A DNA stretch of 36,013 nt from Microcaldota archaeon (GCA_018813505.1 JAHJBM010000083.1:1-36013); one strand, 5' to 3'. Counted from the stretch's first letter, positions 1-7,790 are shown. The notes: generated by a model not told the origin, from the letters alone. Numbers and translations: made by a program.

Positions 1-1
1 C

Positions 2-2131
2 ATGGCAAACAGCCTTTACAATAATATTACAAATAGCACTACACAGGAAAATACAGATGCGGATTTTGTCAATTTGGCAGAGTTCGGATCATATAGCGGA
101 AACGCAGAAACATCGTATTGCAACAACCTTGTTGCTGATATTAATGGCTCTGGAGGCAATCCAGTAAATTATACTAACGAAACAGTAAACTGGGCTAATT
201 TTGTAGCAGCAGAAGTATTCTTTTGCAATGCAGATAATTCCAATTTAACTAGTGTGACGATTACTGGATCAAGTAGAAAAAATAACGGTATCATAATGTA
301 TCTATCAGATAATTTGACAGTAACAAACTCGAATTCGAGCAATGCGTATTATGGTATGCTTGTCTATGCTTCATCAGATAATAATATAACGAATAATATA
401 ATAGAAAATAGCAATGACATTGGAATAGTCATATTTAATAGCTCAAGAAACAGATTTACCAATAATACGATTCTTGGATATGATGGCACATCCACAGGCA
501 TATTCTCTTACCTCGAGAACCTGAGTAATTACACAGACAATAGGATACATAACAATACCCTTGGGACGTGGTTTTTTATAAGTCCAAATATCACCATTAG
601 CCTGAATAACATAACGAACAATACACTTGCAAACATTTATGTCACGTATTCATCTGGTGGCGCAAATATAACAGAGAATATAGTTTACAACGGCATTTAT
701 GGCATATATCTTTATGATGCCACCGAAAGTTCGATTACATCGAATAATGTAACAAGTGCAATAATCAGCGGGGTAGCTATCATAAATACATCAATAGAAG
801 ATTTCTCCAATAACAGAATAAATAACTCGCTTTATGGTATAGGCGTTTCAGAAGGCAACGTGACATTCTCGGGTAATAACTATATCTATAGCCCGCTAAC
901 AGATGGATTCGAGGTTTATCTTGGCACAAGCGCAACTTCACGACTTTCAACTGGAGATTATAACATATCAACAGATTATCTGGATTTTGCAATAGTCAAT
1001 GCCACTAATGTTTCAATAAGAACTGTAAATCTTACTTCTTCTGTGATCAATACAACAGCTGTGAACTCCATAACTGATGTTAGTGATCTAAGAGCCGCAA
1101 AAATAGTACAATCAGCCCAGGGCGATTATTACGGGCTGAACGTGACCAATACCACTGAATCTGCTTCTTTCCAAGCAAAAATGTATTTCAATAATTCTGA
1201 TACGACGGGATATTCAGTATTGTATCTTGGAATCGGTAGATATGATAGTACTGATGGTTGGAGATATCAGTCCGCAGCAATTGATTTTAGCCTTGGATCA
1301 ATAACTGCATCAGGTGCAGTTACATCTTTCAGCTATTTTGCACCGCTCATTTACGCGCTTGAAGAAGCCAACCCAGGAACTGACGCGAACAAAAAAACTC
1401 CGCTCATAAATTATGAATTCAATTGTTCAGATGGAAAACTGGAAATTGAATTGACACATGATGATACAAATATCAGTAATGTCATTGTCCAGCTTTTCAG
1501 ACATGCAACACCATTCAGGGAATTGATTGGTAAAAAAACCACAGATGGTACCGGAAAAGCAACTTTTGACATAAACGAAAATGGTTTTTATGAAATTGAA
1601 ACCGTCGCAAGTGGATCATATAGAATGGCAACTCTTGGATTGTTTGAATTGACATTATGCCGATTGGAACAAACGCCAGCCGGTGAAGGCACTGTTGAAT
1701 CCAATGAGATATTAAACCAAAGCGAAATCAACCAAGAAGAGACACCTGAATATGATGCCGAATTGGAAGCAGAACTGGCAATGGAAAGAGCCAGAAACGC
1801 GATAGAAGAAGCAAGGACTCAGCAGAAGGATACTGATGAAGCCGAAGCAAAGCTTGCTGACGCTCTTAAAGCATTTGAACACGGATATTATCTTGAGGCA
1901 ACGAACCTGGCGGATGATGCTTATCAACTTGCATTGAATGCTCAACAGCTACCAATAATTGAGGAGGAACAGACAGGAGAACAGCAAACAGAACAGGAAC
2001 AATTACGAGAAGAAGAGAACGAAGTACATACTGATAATTCTGTATTGTTTATAGCGCTAGTAGTTTTGGGATTAATAATAGCTGTTGGTGTAGCAGGGTA
2101 CTATTATTTTATGAGGAAAAAACGCAGATAA
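2..2131 (+). CDS. Parallel beta-helix surface protein, membrane-anchored, 5' end probably cut by window
   Basis: A secreted or cell-surface protein. Residues about 80-330 are a run of short Asn/Ser/Thr-rich strands of the PbH1/NosD (CASH) type, such as the repeated N-N-I-T-N pattern, which builds a right-handed beta-helix. N-x-S/T sequons are very abundant, suggesting heavy N-glycosylation. A beta-sandwich-like middle part follows, then a Glu/Ala-rich helical segment around 585-670 (coiled-coil-like), and a single C-terminal transmembrane helix with an RKKRR stop-transfer tail. No signal peptide is visible at the first Met, and that Met lies at the window edge, so the true N-terminus is probably upstream. 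The ligand is unknown. These architectures serve as archaeal surface or adhesion proteins; that role is inferred from the family. Confidence 0.8.
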   Translation: MANSLYNNITNSTTQENTDADFVNLAEFGSYSGNAETSYCNNLVADINGSGGNPVNYTNETVNWANFVAAEVFFCNADNSNLTSVTITGSSRKNNGIIMYLSDNLTVTNSNSSNAYYGMLVYASSDNNITNNIIENSNDIGIVIFNSSRNRFTNNTILGYDGTSTGIFSYLENLSNYTDNRIHNNTLGTWFFISPNITISLNNITNNTLANIYVTYSSGGANITENIVYNGIYGIYLYDATESSITSNNVTSAIISGVAIINTSIEDFSNNRINNSLYGIGVSEGNVTFSGNNYIYSPLTDGFEVYLGTSATSRLSTGDYNISTDYLDFAIVNATNVSIRTVNLTSSVINTTAVNSITDVSDLRAAKIVQSAQGDYYGLNVTNTTESASFQAKMYFNNSDTTGYSVLYLGIGRYDSTDGWRYQSAAIDFSLGSITASGAVTSFSYFAPLIYALEEANPGTDANKKTPLINYEFNCSDGKLEIELTHDDTNISNVIVQLFRHATPFRELIGKKTTDGTGKATFDINENGFYEIETVASGSYRMATLGLFELTLCRLEQTPAGEGTVESNEILNQSEINQEETPEYDAELEAELAMERARNAIEEARTQQKDTDEAEAKLADALKAFEHGYYLEATNLADDAYQLALNAQQLPIIEEEQTGEQQTEQEQLREEENEVHTDNSVLFIALVVLGLIIAVGVAGYYYFMRKKRR

Positions 2132-2428
2132 CTGAATCATATGACGAAGGAACTATCAGTTTGAAACATTGTTCCAAAGGTGGCGTAGGGTAGTAAATGA
2201 AATGTTCAGAAGAGTTGATGGTTTTTGTCCAGTACGTGACAGCATAAATTTTGAAAGATTTGTTTCTAGAATACAAAGTCCTGAACAGATAGGTTCCCAG
2301 TCATGGACTAACCAATTTTGCAGGCTGCTTCTGCAATATCCAAATTAGGGGGACGGTGTCCCCCAAATCCATAACATCTTGAATAAAAGAACAAGTACAG
2401 TTGACTTGCTGGCCGATAACCCGGCCAA
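2132..2428. other. Gap between convergent genes, with hairpin and a 48-aa ORF of doubtful status
   Basis: Non-coding gap between the convergent surface-protein and Fic genes. It contains a GC-rich hairpin (2348-2364, listed separately). A short plus-strand ORF at 2202-2348 (48 codons, rich in Arg, Phe and Gln) ends exactly at the hairpin. I do not recognise it and see no promoter or ribosome site for it. It could be a remnant of an older gene. Nothing else is supported. Confidence 0.4.
2348..2364. terminator. GC-rich hairpin between convergent genes
   Basis: GGGGGAC, loop GGT, GTCCCCC: a perfect 7-bp stem with a 3-nt loop in an otherwise AT-rich gap between two convergent genes. It could act on both strands as a 3'-end or RNA-stability hairpin. 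There is no T-run directly after it on either strand, so it is not a classical intrinsic terminator. A REP-like repeat unit is an alternative. Confidence 0.4.
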
Positions 2429-3652
2429 TCATATTCTTGTCATCTTATACAAATTATCTTTTATTATCTTAACCAAAAACGAATTCAGCTTCACATCATT
2501 CCTTTCCCTGGCCAGCTTAGTAAGTGACAAATATTCTTCTCGCGTATTTGAATAGATATTGATAAGCGGAAACCTGTTTCGCATTAGCACATAATTCCAT
2601 AATAATCTTGTTGTACGGCTATTCCCATCTTCAAACGGATGAATATGCTGGAATTCATTATGGACAAATGTTGCGAATTCAACAACTTCTTTTGTTGTTC
2701 TTTTATTAGCCATAAACTCATTGATTTTTTTGCACAGATCATCTAATTTTGGATAGATTTCAGAAAAATGGGAAACCTTGTAAAACGGATTTCCTTTTAT
2801 AGAAACAGAAGTTGCACGTACGCCTTCTTTTACACCTAAATTGAAGATGATGATTCTGTGTAGATCTAGGATATAGTCTATTGATATATGTTGATCCAAA
2901 TGATTGAAAAGATAGCTAACTGCAGTATAATAATTCTTGACTTCATTAGCTTCTTTTAGTTTTTTATCTTGAGGAACAATATCGTGCAGAAGAAGCTCTT
3001 TTGATTCTTCCAGTGTGAACGTATTCCCTTCCAATTGCGTTGACGCAGAAGTAAACTCGATCTTCTGCTCTTCTTCAACATCCGCAAAATTGATGTTCTT
3101 TTTCAGTTCCTTGAATTTAGCTAGTTGTTTTTCGATTTCTTTGTAATTGTCAGCCGGAGTCTGTTTTTCAACTGATTTCTTGATTTCTTTCTTGAGTTTG
3201 AATAATACCAGAACTTCATCGAACACCGGGTCAAAAACAAACTTTACCTTAAGTGGTTTCTTGGAAATTATGAAGAGAAGGTTTATTCTAGACAGATAAG
3301 TTAGGTATTTCCTAGTAGTTTTATAATCTAGGGATTTGAAATCTGATAATAGAACTTCATCTTTGCTAAGTCCAACCTTGACGACATTTGCAAATTCTTT
3401 ATTTAGAAATAAGTTATAATTAATACCTCGATTCCTGCAAAATTTTATTATATTGAAAATCAACCAAGTAGTTTTACTGTCTTTGTTAGGTTTATATAGA
3501 TTTTTTTCTTGGATTATGATTTTTTCCTTTATGAATTCGACTAGTTTTTGTCTTACTGGTGAAGGTTGCGAACCGACTTTTTTGGCAATATCTGTAAGCC
3601 TGGCTTCTTTAAGCTCGAATAATGCAAACAGACAATCCCATTTAGTTTTCAT
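2429..3652 (-). CDS. Fic-domain protein (probable AMP-transferase) with N-terminal winged helix
   Basis: The Fic motif HPFEDGNSRTTR lies at residues 338-349, with catalytic His338; the usual HPFxxGNGR has Gly replaced by Ser here. A helix containing S204-x3-E208-G209 matches the inhibitory (S/T)xxxE(G/N) motif that blocks ATP in self-inhibited class II Fic proteins. Residues 1-60 resemble a winged helix-turn-helix, so the protein may bind its own promoter. Fic enzymes transfer AMP or other NMPs to target-protein hydroxyls. The target is unknown. The start ATG lies about 25 nt from a TATA box, giving a leaderless transcript. The gene stands alone, convergent to the surface protein and downstream of tRNA-His on the same strand. 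Family assignment is sure; substrate is not. Confidence 0.9.
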   Translation of the reverse strand: MKTKWDCLFALFELKEARLTDIAKKVGSQPSPVRQKLVEFIKEKIIIQEKNLYKPNKDSKTTWLIFNIIKFCRNRGINYNLFLNKEFANVVKVGLSKDEVLLSDFKSLDYKTTRKYLTYLSRINLLFIISKKPLKVKFVFDPVFDEVLVLFKLKKEIKKSVEKQTPADNYKEIEKQLAKFKELKKNINFADVEEEQKIEFTSASTQLEGNTFTLEESKELLLHDIVPQDKKLKEANEVKNYYTAVSYLFNHLDQHISIDYILDLHRIIIFNLGVKEGVRATSVSIKGNPFYKVSHFSEIYPKLDDLCKKINEFMANKRTTKEVVEFATFVHNEFQHIHPFEDGNSRTTRLLWNYVLMRNRFPLINIYSNTREEYLSLTKLARERNDVKLNSFLVKIIKDNLYKMTRI

Positions 3653-3660
3653 ACACTTAT

Positions 3661-3700
3661 TAGGAATAAAAGTATTTATAAATATTCCTATTAAGGAATA
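3661..3700 (-). promoter_or_regulatory. Fic promoter with operator-like inverted repeat
   Basis: An AT-rich TATA-like core (plus strand 3671-3684, containing TTTATAAA) is centred about 25 nt before the Fic ATG. It is flanked by TAGGAATA (3661-3668) and TATTCCTA (3683-3690), a perfect 8-bp inverted repeat, and a third half-site AAGGAATA follows at 3693-3700. A repressor bound here would cover the TATA box. The N-terminal winged helix of the Fic protein makes self-repression plausible, but that is inference. Confidence 0.55.
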
Positions 3701-3701
3701 G

Positions 3702-3721
3702 AACTACATTTTTATGTAGTT
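3702..3721. repeat. 8-bp perfect hairpin upstream of fic
   Basis: AACTACAT, loop TTTT, ATGTAGTT. It lies just beyond the Fic promoter and downstream of the tRNA-His locus on the minus strand. It may end the tRNA precursor transcript or belong to the Fic operator region. Function unresolved. Confidence 0.4.
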
Positions 3722-3751
3722 TTGATACCAATAATGGATAAAAACTAAAGA

Positions 3752-4122
3752 GCCATCTGCTTGAAATCAAAGATTTCAAGTCAGGCCCTAAGTCTTGAGA
3801 CCCTAAACAGGGAACCCAAAACTGAAGATGGACTTAGGGCCACGGCCGAGAATTGAACTCGGTCCTAGAGCTGTCTGAAACCTTTGCGCTTTGTTTACCT
3901 CAGGGCTTTCGTTAACGTTTGCCCTTAGAACGACATAAGTCAAAGGTTACCACAGGCTCCCATGCTGCCAATACACAGTTACCAGTCTTGAGTTTTCTGT
4001 TTCCAGTTCCATTATTATAAATCAAAACCGAAAACCTTAGACCCTAGACTGAAAACTTCTACACTACCGTGGCCATGAGTATGATGAATGGCCAAACTTG
4101 AACAAGAGTTCAAGCAGATGGC
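3752..4122. repeat. 14-bp inverted repeats bracketing the tRNA-His locus
   Basis: GCCATCTGCTTGAA at 3752-3765 is the exact reverse complement of 4109-4122. Each arm overlaps a local hairpin: CTTGAAATC / GATTTCAAG at 3760-3780, and CTTGAAC / GTTCAAG near 4098-4114. A further 11-bp perfect inverted repeat (3784-3794 with 3831-3841) includes the tRNA 3' acceptor end and could compete with its folding. On the minus strand a T-rich stretch (about 3750-3736) follows the last hairpin, as a terminator would. This may be a precursor RNA with paired ends, or the mark of an inserted element. Confidence 0.6.
3838..4074 (-). tRNA. tRNA-His (anticodon GTG) with two apparent introns
   Basis: Read on the minus strand. 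Acceptor 5' strand GCCACGG (4073-4067) pairs perfectly with CCGTGGC (3845-3839). G-1 (4074) opposite C73 (3838) is the tRNA-His identity pair. T8 A9 and D-stem 5' GTGT then AG follow (4066-4059). The D-arm resumes at 3970 with TGG, CA and stem GCAT. The anticodon stem is GGAGC/GCTCT, and the loop C-T-GTG-G then A38 has its anticodon at 3953-3951. A 4-nt variable loop precedes the T-stem CCGAG/CTCGG with loop TTCAATT. Intron 2 (3949-3873, 77 nt) lies at the canonical 37/38 site: exon helix GGAGC/GCTCT, 3-nt bulge ACA, 4-bp central helix (one U-U), 3-nt bulge GGT, intron helix AACCTTTG/CAAAGGTT. Intron 1 (about 4058-3971, 88 nt) would lie in the D-loop; its edges are ambiguous because GTGTA occurs on both sides. 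CCA is not encoded. Confidence 0.8.
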
Positions 4123-4173
4123 CATAAGTATGCGGCAATGGAAATAACCAAAGCCGCAGAGATAAAATGTACT

Positions 4174-5061
4174 CTAACTATTTAAAAAGCCTTTTGCAGC
4201 TCGCAATACCGCACTTCCGTCACCACAGAAGAATTCCACCTTCTTTGCATTGCTTTCATTCACATATCTAACGAGATCATCAAAACCAGCATGATCACTT
4301 AGAGGAAACCCCATATCAACATTCATCTGATAGTGAAGAGACCACCCAGTGGCAGCTGCACACAACGTAGGTCTATCAAAAGCCTGTGCAAGTTTATGGG
4401 CAAAATAACGTTTTGCTTTGTTCATAGGCAGGATTGATACAAAACCACGGGACATGACTTCCTCAGCCTCATCACTACCAACAACGATACGCTCGAGTTT
4501 GTACCCGTATTTATCATATATAGAACAAAACTGATCTGTCTTTTCAGTGACTACAGGAACAACTGATTCTTCATTAAGAATCTTGATGACCTCCTGGGCC
4601 TTGCCCAGATGATAGCAACCGATGATAAGATTGTTTTTTTCATAATTTTGTTTTACCCACCCCCGTATCTGATTATATACATCTACAACAGGTGGAAAAT
4701 GATATGATGGATCACCATAGGTAGCCTCGATAATAAGATGATCACATTCAGGAATTTCTGCTTTGAAACCAAAAATATTGGGCTCAAGACAGATGTCGCC
4801 AGTATAAACGATTTTTTCCCCATTATTCTCTATTGCCAGTTGACGGGCGCCAAGAATATGTCCTGCGTCCAGAAGTCGTGTATTTTGAAGGGTTATGATT
4901 TCAGCACCAAGACCTGCAAGATCCAGAGTTTCCTGGCTTGTCATCATTTGTTTTTTTCTCTTTAAACCAGCAGTGTGATCTGCATGTGCATGTGAGAGAA
5001 ACGAGATGTCGGCCTTTGGATGATCAAGACCGATAGTAGTGTCACCACATAGAATTTGCAT
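4174..5061 (-). CDS. Metallo-beta-lactamase-fold nuclease (COG1236 / SNM1-like)
   Basis: 295 aa. The metal-binding HxHxDH motif is at 24-29 (HAHADH). Further motifs are a GHILGA region near 67-72, TGD near 92, and a late SDHAGFDDL motif near 258, which corresponds to the LSDHAD motif of the beta-CASP-like exonucleases. The protein lacks the KH domains of archaeal CPSF nucleases and is short, resembling the small COG1236 and DNA-ligase-associated exonucleases. Likely a two-metal DNA or RNA nuclease in the cytoplasm. It is the last gene of a minus-strand run with an XPF nuclease (37 nt upstream) and a PIN-like protein, so a joint nucleic-acid repair or processing role is reasonable. The exact substrate is not deducible. 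Confidence 0.85.
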   Translation of the reverse strand: MQILCGDTTIGLDHPKADISFLSHAHADHTAGLKRKKQMMTSQETLDLAGLGAEIITLQNTRLLDAGHILGARQLAIENNGEKIVYTGDICLEPNIFGFKAEIPECDHLIIEATYGDPSYHFPPVVDVYNQIRGWVKQNYEKNNLIIGCYHLGKAQEVIKILNEESVVPVVTEKTDQFCSIYDKYGYKLERIVVGSDEAEEVMSRGFVSILPMNKAKRYFAHKLAQAFDRPTLCAAATGWSLHYQMNVDMGFPLSDHAGFDDLVRYVNESNAKKVEFFCGDGSAVLRAAKGFLNS

Positions 5062-5098
5062 GGCTATGAATATCAGCTAAGAAATAAATTAGGTGTGT

Positions 5099-5788
5099 TT
5101 AGATGTCGAACTTATCCTCTTCATCATTATACTCGTATTTTAGTATGTCAAAAATTAATTTTGCCTTTTTCTTGCCCATTTTATCGACCTGCATAAGCTC
5201 TTTTTCAGTTGCATTGAAAACTGCACCGACACTGCCAAAATGAGAAAGAAGCGATTTTGCAAGCTTTGGTCCAACCATTGGAAGTGATTCTACAATTGAA
5301 CGCGCTCCCTGTGACGGAGTATGTGTTTTCTTTTTTGCATAAATACGCATAGGTTGTTTTTTAGCAATTTGCTCATGTTTTGCAAAATGAAAAACCAGTT
5401 CAGCAGTCGCCTGCATGTCCCTGGTAAAAATAAGTGATGCACCATAGTCTGCTATTACTGAGGAATATGCACCTAAAAGCGAATTCCTGTTTAACCGCTC
5501 CTCATTAGCTATTCCCTCTACTATGATCACAACACACGTGTAATTTGAAACAAGATTTGGTAATTGTGAAAATAGACGGCCATCAATAACAGATTGTTCA
5601 AAATCAGAACGGGTTTTTCTTTCGATTGCAAGTCGCACAGAACAGATGAAATCCCCCACATCCAAAACTTTTCTTTGTGTGCGTGCACCAAGACCAGATA
5701 AAATCTTGTCAAAAATAGGATCTTCCCTTTGATCAATTGCTATTAGTGGAACGTCGGAAGGAATAGGATCAAGAAACTGTTGCGTCAT
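5099..5788 (-). CDS. xpf: XPF/Mus81-type (ERCC4) structure-specific endonuclease, helicase-less
   Basis: 229 aa. The ERCC4 nuclease domain (about 12-150) has GDF at 45-47 and the signature ERKTRSDF at 56-63, the metal-binding ERKxxxD core. An acidic RED is at 21-23. A tandem helix-hairpin-helix domain follows at about 165-225 (VGPKLAKSLL; MGKKKAKLI). This short form without helicase matches archaeal XPF homologues that cut flap and fork structures, normally with PCNA. The C-terminal end carries acidic and aromatic residues (DEEDKFDI) that might serve as a PCNA contact; that is a guess. The start ATG overlaps the stop of the PIN-like gene (TAATG), so the two are translationally coupled. Confidence 0.9.
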   Translation of the reverse strand: MTQQFLDPIPSDVPLIAIDQREDPIFDKILSGLGARTQRKVLDVGDFICSVRLAIERKTRSDFEQSVIDGRLFSQLPNLVSNYTCVVIIVEGIANEERLNRNSLLGAYSSVIADYGASLIFTRDMQATAELVFHFAKHEQIAKKQPMRIYAKKKTHTPSQGARSIVESLPMVGPKLAKSLLSHFGSVGAVFNATEKELMQVDKMGKKKAKLIFDILKYEYNDEEDKFDI

Positions 5789-6471
5789 TAGATCATCCGC
5801 ATATACTCATCAATTTCATCAAAGCCGATCGAGCAACCAGCATATTTTACTTTGTAAAGTGCGGATTTTATCGCAGATTTCTGAAGTTTTTCAAATCTTT
5901 TGAAATAGCCATTCTCGTATGCAAGCATAACAAGTTCACTTGTACGGATGGGGTTTAAAGAGAAAAATTCTGAACTAAGCTCAGTAAGATTTTTCTTGTT
6001 GACCATCACATTAATCTTAAATTCATTTTCAAGATGTTTTTTCAGAGTAAATGGTGACTCGATAAGTAAACGGGTGGTTCTCTCATCGACCAGGATATGA
6101 TTTATACCAAGCTCCTGGGAAAGTGCAATAAGTTCTGATTCACCATAATGTATCAGATGAAGAGGCTTGCCACCAATATAAAACAGATTGTTTGCAAGAG
6201 ACATTATTTTTTGTGCCTTTGAAGTGATATCTGCATTGACAACTACCACGATGCCATCTTCAATTGCGTCTTTTATCCTTATGGCAGAAAAAAGATATTT
6301 TTTGAGATCACTTTTTATAGGCCTACCAACGGATTCCTCTTCTACTGAAGGAGATATGATAAACCTTACCCCGTGATTTTCTGCAAAGAACCTGAGGAGA
6401 TCATCAAGACATGCTGACGTAAGTGAAATTAGCACACCGGCATCGCACAACACCTCTTTGGTTTTTTTCAT
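5788..6471 (-). CDS. PIN-like domain protein
   Basis: About 227 aa from the ATG at 6471, the best start; an in-frame TTG at 6495 also exists. An early Asp in CDAGVLISLT, a central GESELIAL segment and a following VDERTTR resemble the spaced acidic residues of PIN-domain ribonucleases. The remaining C-terminal third is helical. Its position directly before the XPF nuclease, with a one-base stop/start overlap, suggests the two work together, for example in repair or RNA decay. The PIN assignment rests on motif spacing only. I see no VapB-like antitoxin partner, so a simple VapC toxin is unlikely. Confidence 0.6.
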   Translation of the reverse strand: MKKTKEVLCDAGVLISLTSACLDDLLRFFAENHGVRFIISPSVEEESVGRPIKSDLKKYLFSAIRIKDAIEDGIVVVVNADITSKAQKIMSLANNLFYIGGKPLHLIHYGESELIALSQELGINHILVDERTTRLLIESPFTLKKHLENEFKINVMVNKKNLTELSSEFFSLNPIRTSELVMLAYENGYFKRFEKLQKSAIKSALYKVKYAGCSIGFDEIDEYMRMI

Positions 6472-6508
6472 ATCATCATCCCGTAGATATCCCAACTATT
6501 AACGATTA

Positions 6509-7057
6509 TTAACCAATAAAGAAATTTCTTGCAATTTTCAGTCTTTCCTTGATGGTCCTGACATCCTTGAGCCTATCAAACATCATAGTCTGTCCAGCAT
6601 AATCAAGAATTTCTTGTTTATCAAGACTAGTCATCTCTGAAGCCATACCAAGACTCATACCCTGAGCATAGAAAGTTGCTGCCATCTTAAGTTTACCTTT
6701 TCTTACAAGAGTTATCACGAATCGTGGGTCTTCTTTTTCAAGAACCGCTATTGATTTTTCAAGTCTTGAAAATGCAGGCATTATTTCTTCCTTGTTGTAA
6801 TGTGTCATGACATTAGCAAGATTCTGAAGCGCATTCTCGATATTGGTAAGATTTATCTGGTTTTCAGGAGTAAGAAAACGAGGTTTTGAAACGATTTTGC
6901 TTAATACATAGGAAAAAACAGCCATTGTAAAGATGATTTCATTTGGTTCAAGTGCCGCATCTCTCATGATCCTATCATTTAGTTTCCTCAATCGACGTTG
7001 ATTCCTATTGTGAAAAGCAGAGATCATTAGTCCGACAAAGCGGTTGAGGGGTTTCAA
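6509..7057 (-). CDS. Helical protein of unknown function
   Basis: 182 aa, predicted almost all alpha-helical, soluble, basic at the N-terminus (R-N-Q-R-R-L-R-K), no cysteine and no transmembrane segment. I do not recognise the family. It begins with TTG preceded by a GGTGA ribosome site and heads the minus-strand run containing the PIN-like, XPF and MBL nucleases (13-37 nt to the next start). This suggests a role connected with those nucleases, perhaps as a scaffold or nucleic-acid binder. That is context only. Confidence 0.7.
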   Translation of the reverse strand: MKPLNRFVGLMISAFHNRNQRRLRKLNDRIMRDAALEPNEIIFTMAVFSYVLSKIVSKPRFLTPENQINLTNIENALQNLANVMTHYNKEEIMPAFSRLEKSIAVLEKEDPRFVITLVRKGKLKMAATFYAQGMSLGMASEMTSLDKQEILDYAGQTMMFDRLKDVRTIKERLKIARNFFIG

Positions 7058-7089
7058 ATGGTCACCTATGTATATAATTCTCAGAGGAG

Positions 7090-7110
7090 GATCATTAATT
7101 ATTTAAATGT
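7090..7110. promoter_or_regulatory. Shared TATA element for divergent genes
   Basis: An AT-rich core containing ATTTAAAT is nearly symmetric. It lies about 25 nt before the likely transcript start of the plus-strand winged-helix gene, and at a suitable distance from the minus-strand nuclease operon. TCATGA repeats follow at about 7112-7128. Probably a bidirectional promoter. Confidence 0.4.
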
Positions 7111-7165
7111 ATCATGATCATATCATGACAGTTGCGTGATCTTATCGCAACACACTGGTGATGCA

Positions 7166-7603
7166 ATGGAAGATGATAACCAAGATAACAAATATAAATC
7201 TATTGATAGCGCGTTCGCCAGAGAAATAAGAAGTGACCTCGAACAAAATATGCAAAAATTCCGGGATCCGATAGTACTCGGAGAAATGGTTTACAGACTC
7301 ATGGAGGAGCGTGAAAACACAAATAGGCTCCTGAGAAACATACTCCAAAAACTTGATTTAATCGAAAATAAACTAGGGCAAGGCGCCAAAAGCATGGAAA
7401 CACAAAAGCCAGTCCTCCCATTAATAGATGAAGAAATACTGGCTTTTGTAAAAGAAATAAAAAAGGCAAGTGCCGAAGAAGTTCGAGTGAAGTTCAAATA
7501 TAAAGGAAAGAACGCGGCATCGGCAAGGCTTAATCGGCTTTGCAATATAGGTTTGCTTGAAAAAAAGCAGGCAGGGAAGAAGGTATTCTTCTTTCCTAGA
7601 TAA
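7166..7603 (+). CDS. Coiled-coil / winged-helix DNA-binding protein
   Basis: 145 aa from the ATG at 7166. A GTG at 7136 is in frame, but the ATG has GGTGAT just upstream. Residues about 10-75 form a charged helix or coiled coil, which suggests a dimer. Residues about 85-145 fit a winged helix: DEEILAFVKEIKKASAEEV, then a recognition helix with ASARLNRLCNIGLL, then a short beta wing ending KKVFFFPR. Probably a transcription regulator. Target genes are unknown; it is transcribed divergently from the nuclease cluster and sits upstream of hycI. Confidence 0.7.
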   Translation: MEDDNQDNKYKSIDSAFAREIRSDLEQNMQKFRDPIVLGEMVYRLMEERENTNRLLRNILQKLDLIENKLGQGAKSMETQKPVLPLIDEEILAFVKEIKKASAEEVRVKFKYKGKNAASARLNRLCNIGLLEKKQAGKKVFFFPR

Positions 7604-7679
7604 TTAATATTGATGGCAAGGTATGAGAACGGATCAACTCCCGCCTCTCTCAAACTCATCCTTAGGATCCAATCTCGAC

Positions 7680-7790
7680 TTGTTGCGGTTGATATCGCAA
7701 CAATCTGGAACGATCTAGGTCGTTCCGGACCTTGTTATCCTCCCACTCTCCTAGAGACTCAATGAGTTTCTAGGCATAATCTTTTTTTTT
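7680..7790 (+). ncRNA. Three consecutive hairpins ending in a T-tract: terminator or small RNA
   Basis: Part of a 270-nt gap between the winged-helix gene and hycI. Hairpin 1: TTGTTGCG/CGCAACAA (7680-7687, 7696-7703). Hairpin 2: GGAACGA/TCGTTCC (7707-7726). Hairpin 3: an 11-bp stem at 7750-7760 with 7764-7774, one G-T pair and loop AAT. A run of nine T (7782-7790) and further T-rich sequence follow. Hairpin 3 plus the T-run is a convincing plus-strand terminator. The whole set may be a small structured RNA. Hairpin 2 shares GGAACGATCTA with a hairpin in the DEAD-box leader. Confidence 0.45.

Noticed and set aside
3838-4074. tmRNA-like reading: paired ends, T-arm, pseudoknot-like middle and a short GCAAACGTTAACGAA tag-like stretch
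   Set aside because: The pieces resolve into a complete tRNA-His(GUG) with a canonical 37/38 bulge-helix-bulge intron. The tag-like reading has no stop close behind it, and archaea are not known to use tmRNA.
3740-4160. RNase P RNA or SRP RNA in the tRNA locus
   Set aside because: None of the conserved core sequences of either RNA was found, while the tRNA interpretation explains the paired ends and T-arm.
5788-6471. VapC toxin of a VapBC pair
   Set aside because: Longer than VapC, no antitoxin gene beside it, and it is coupled to an XPF nuclease.
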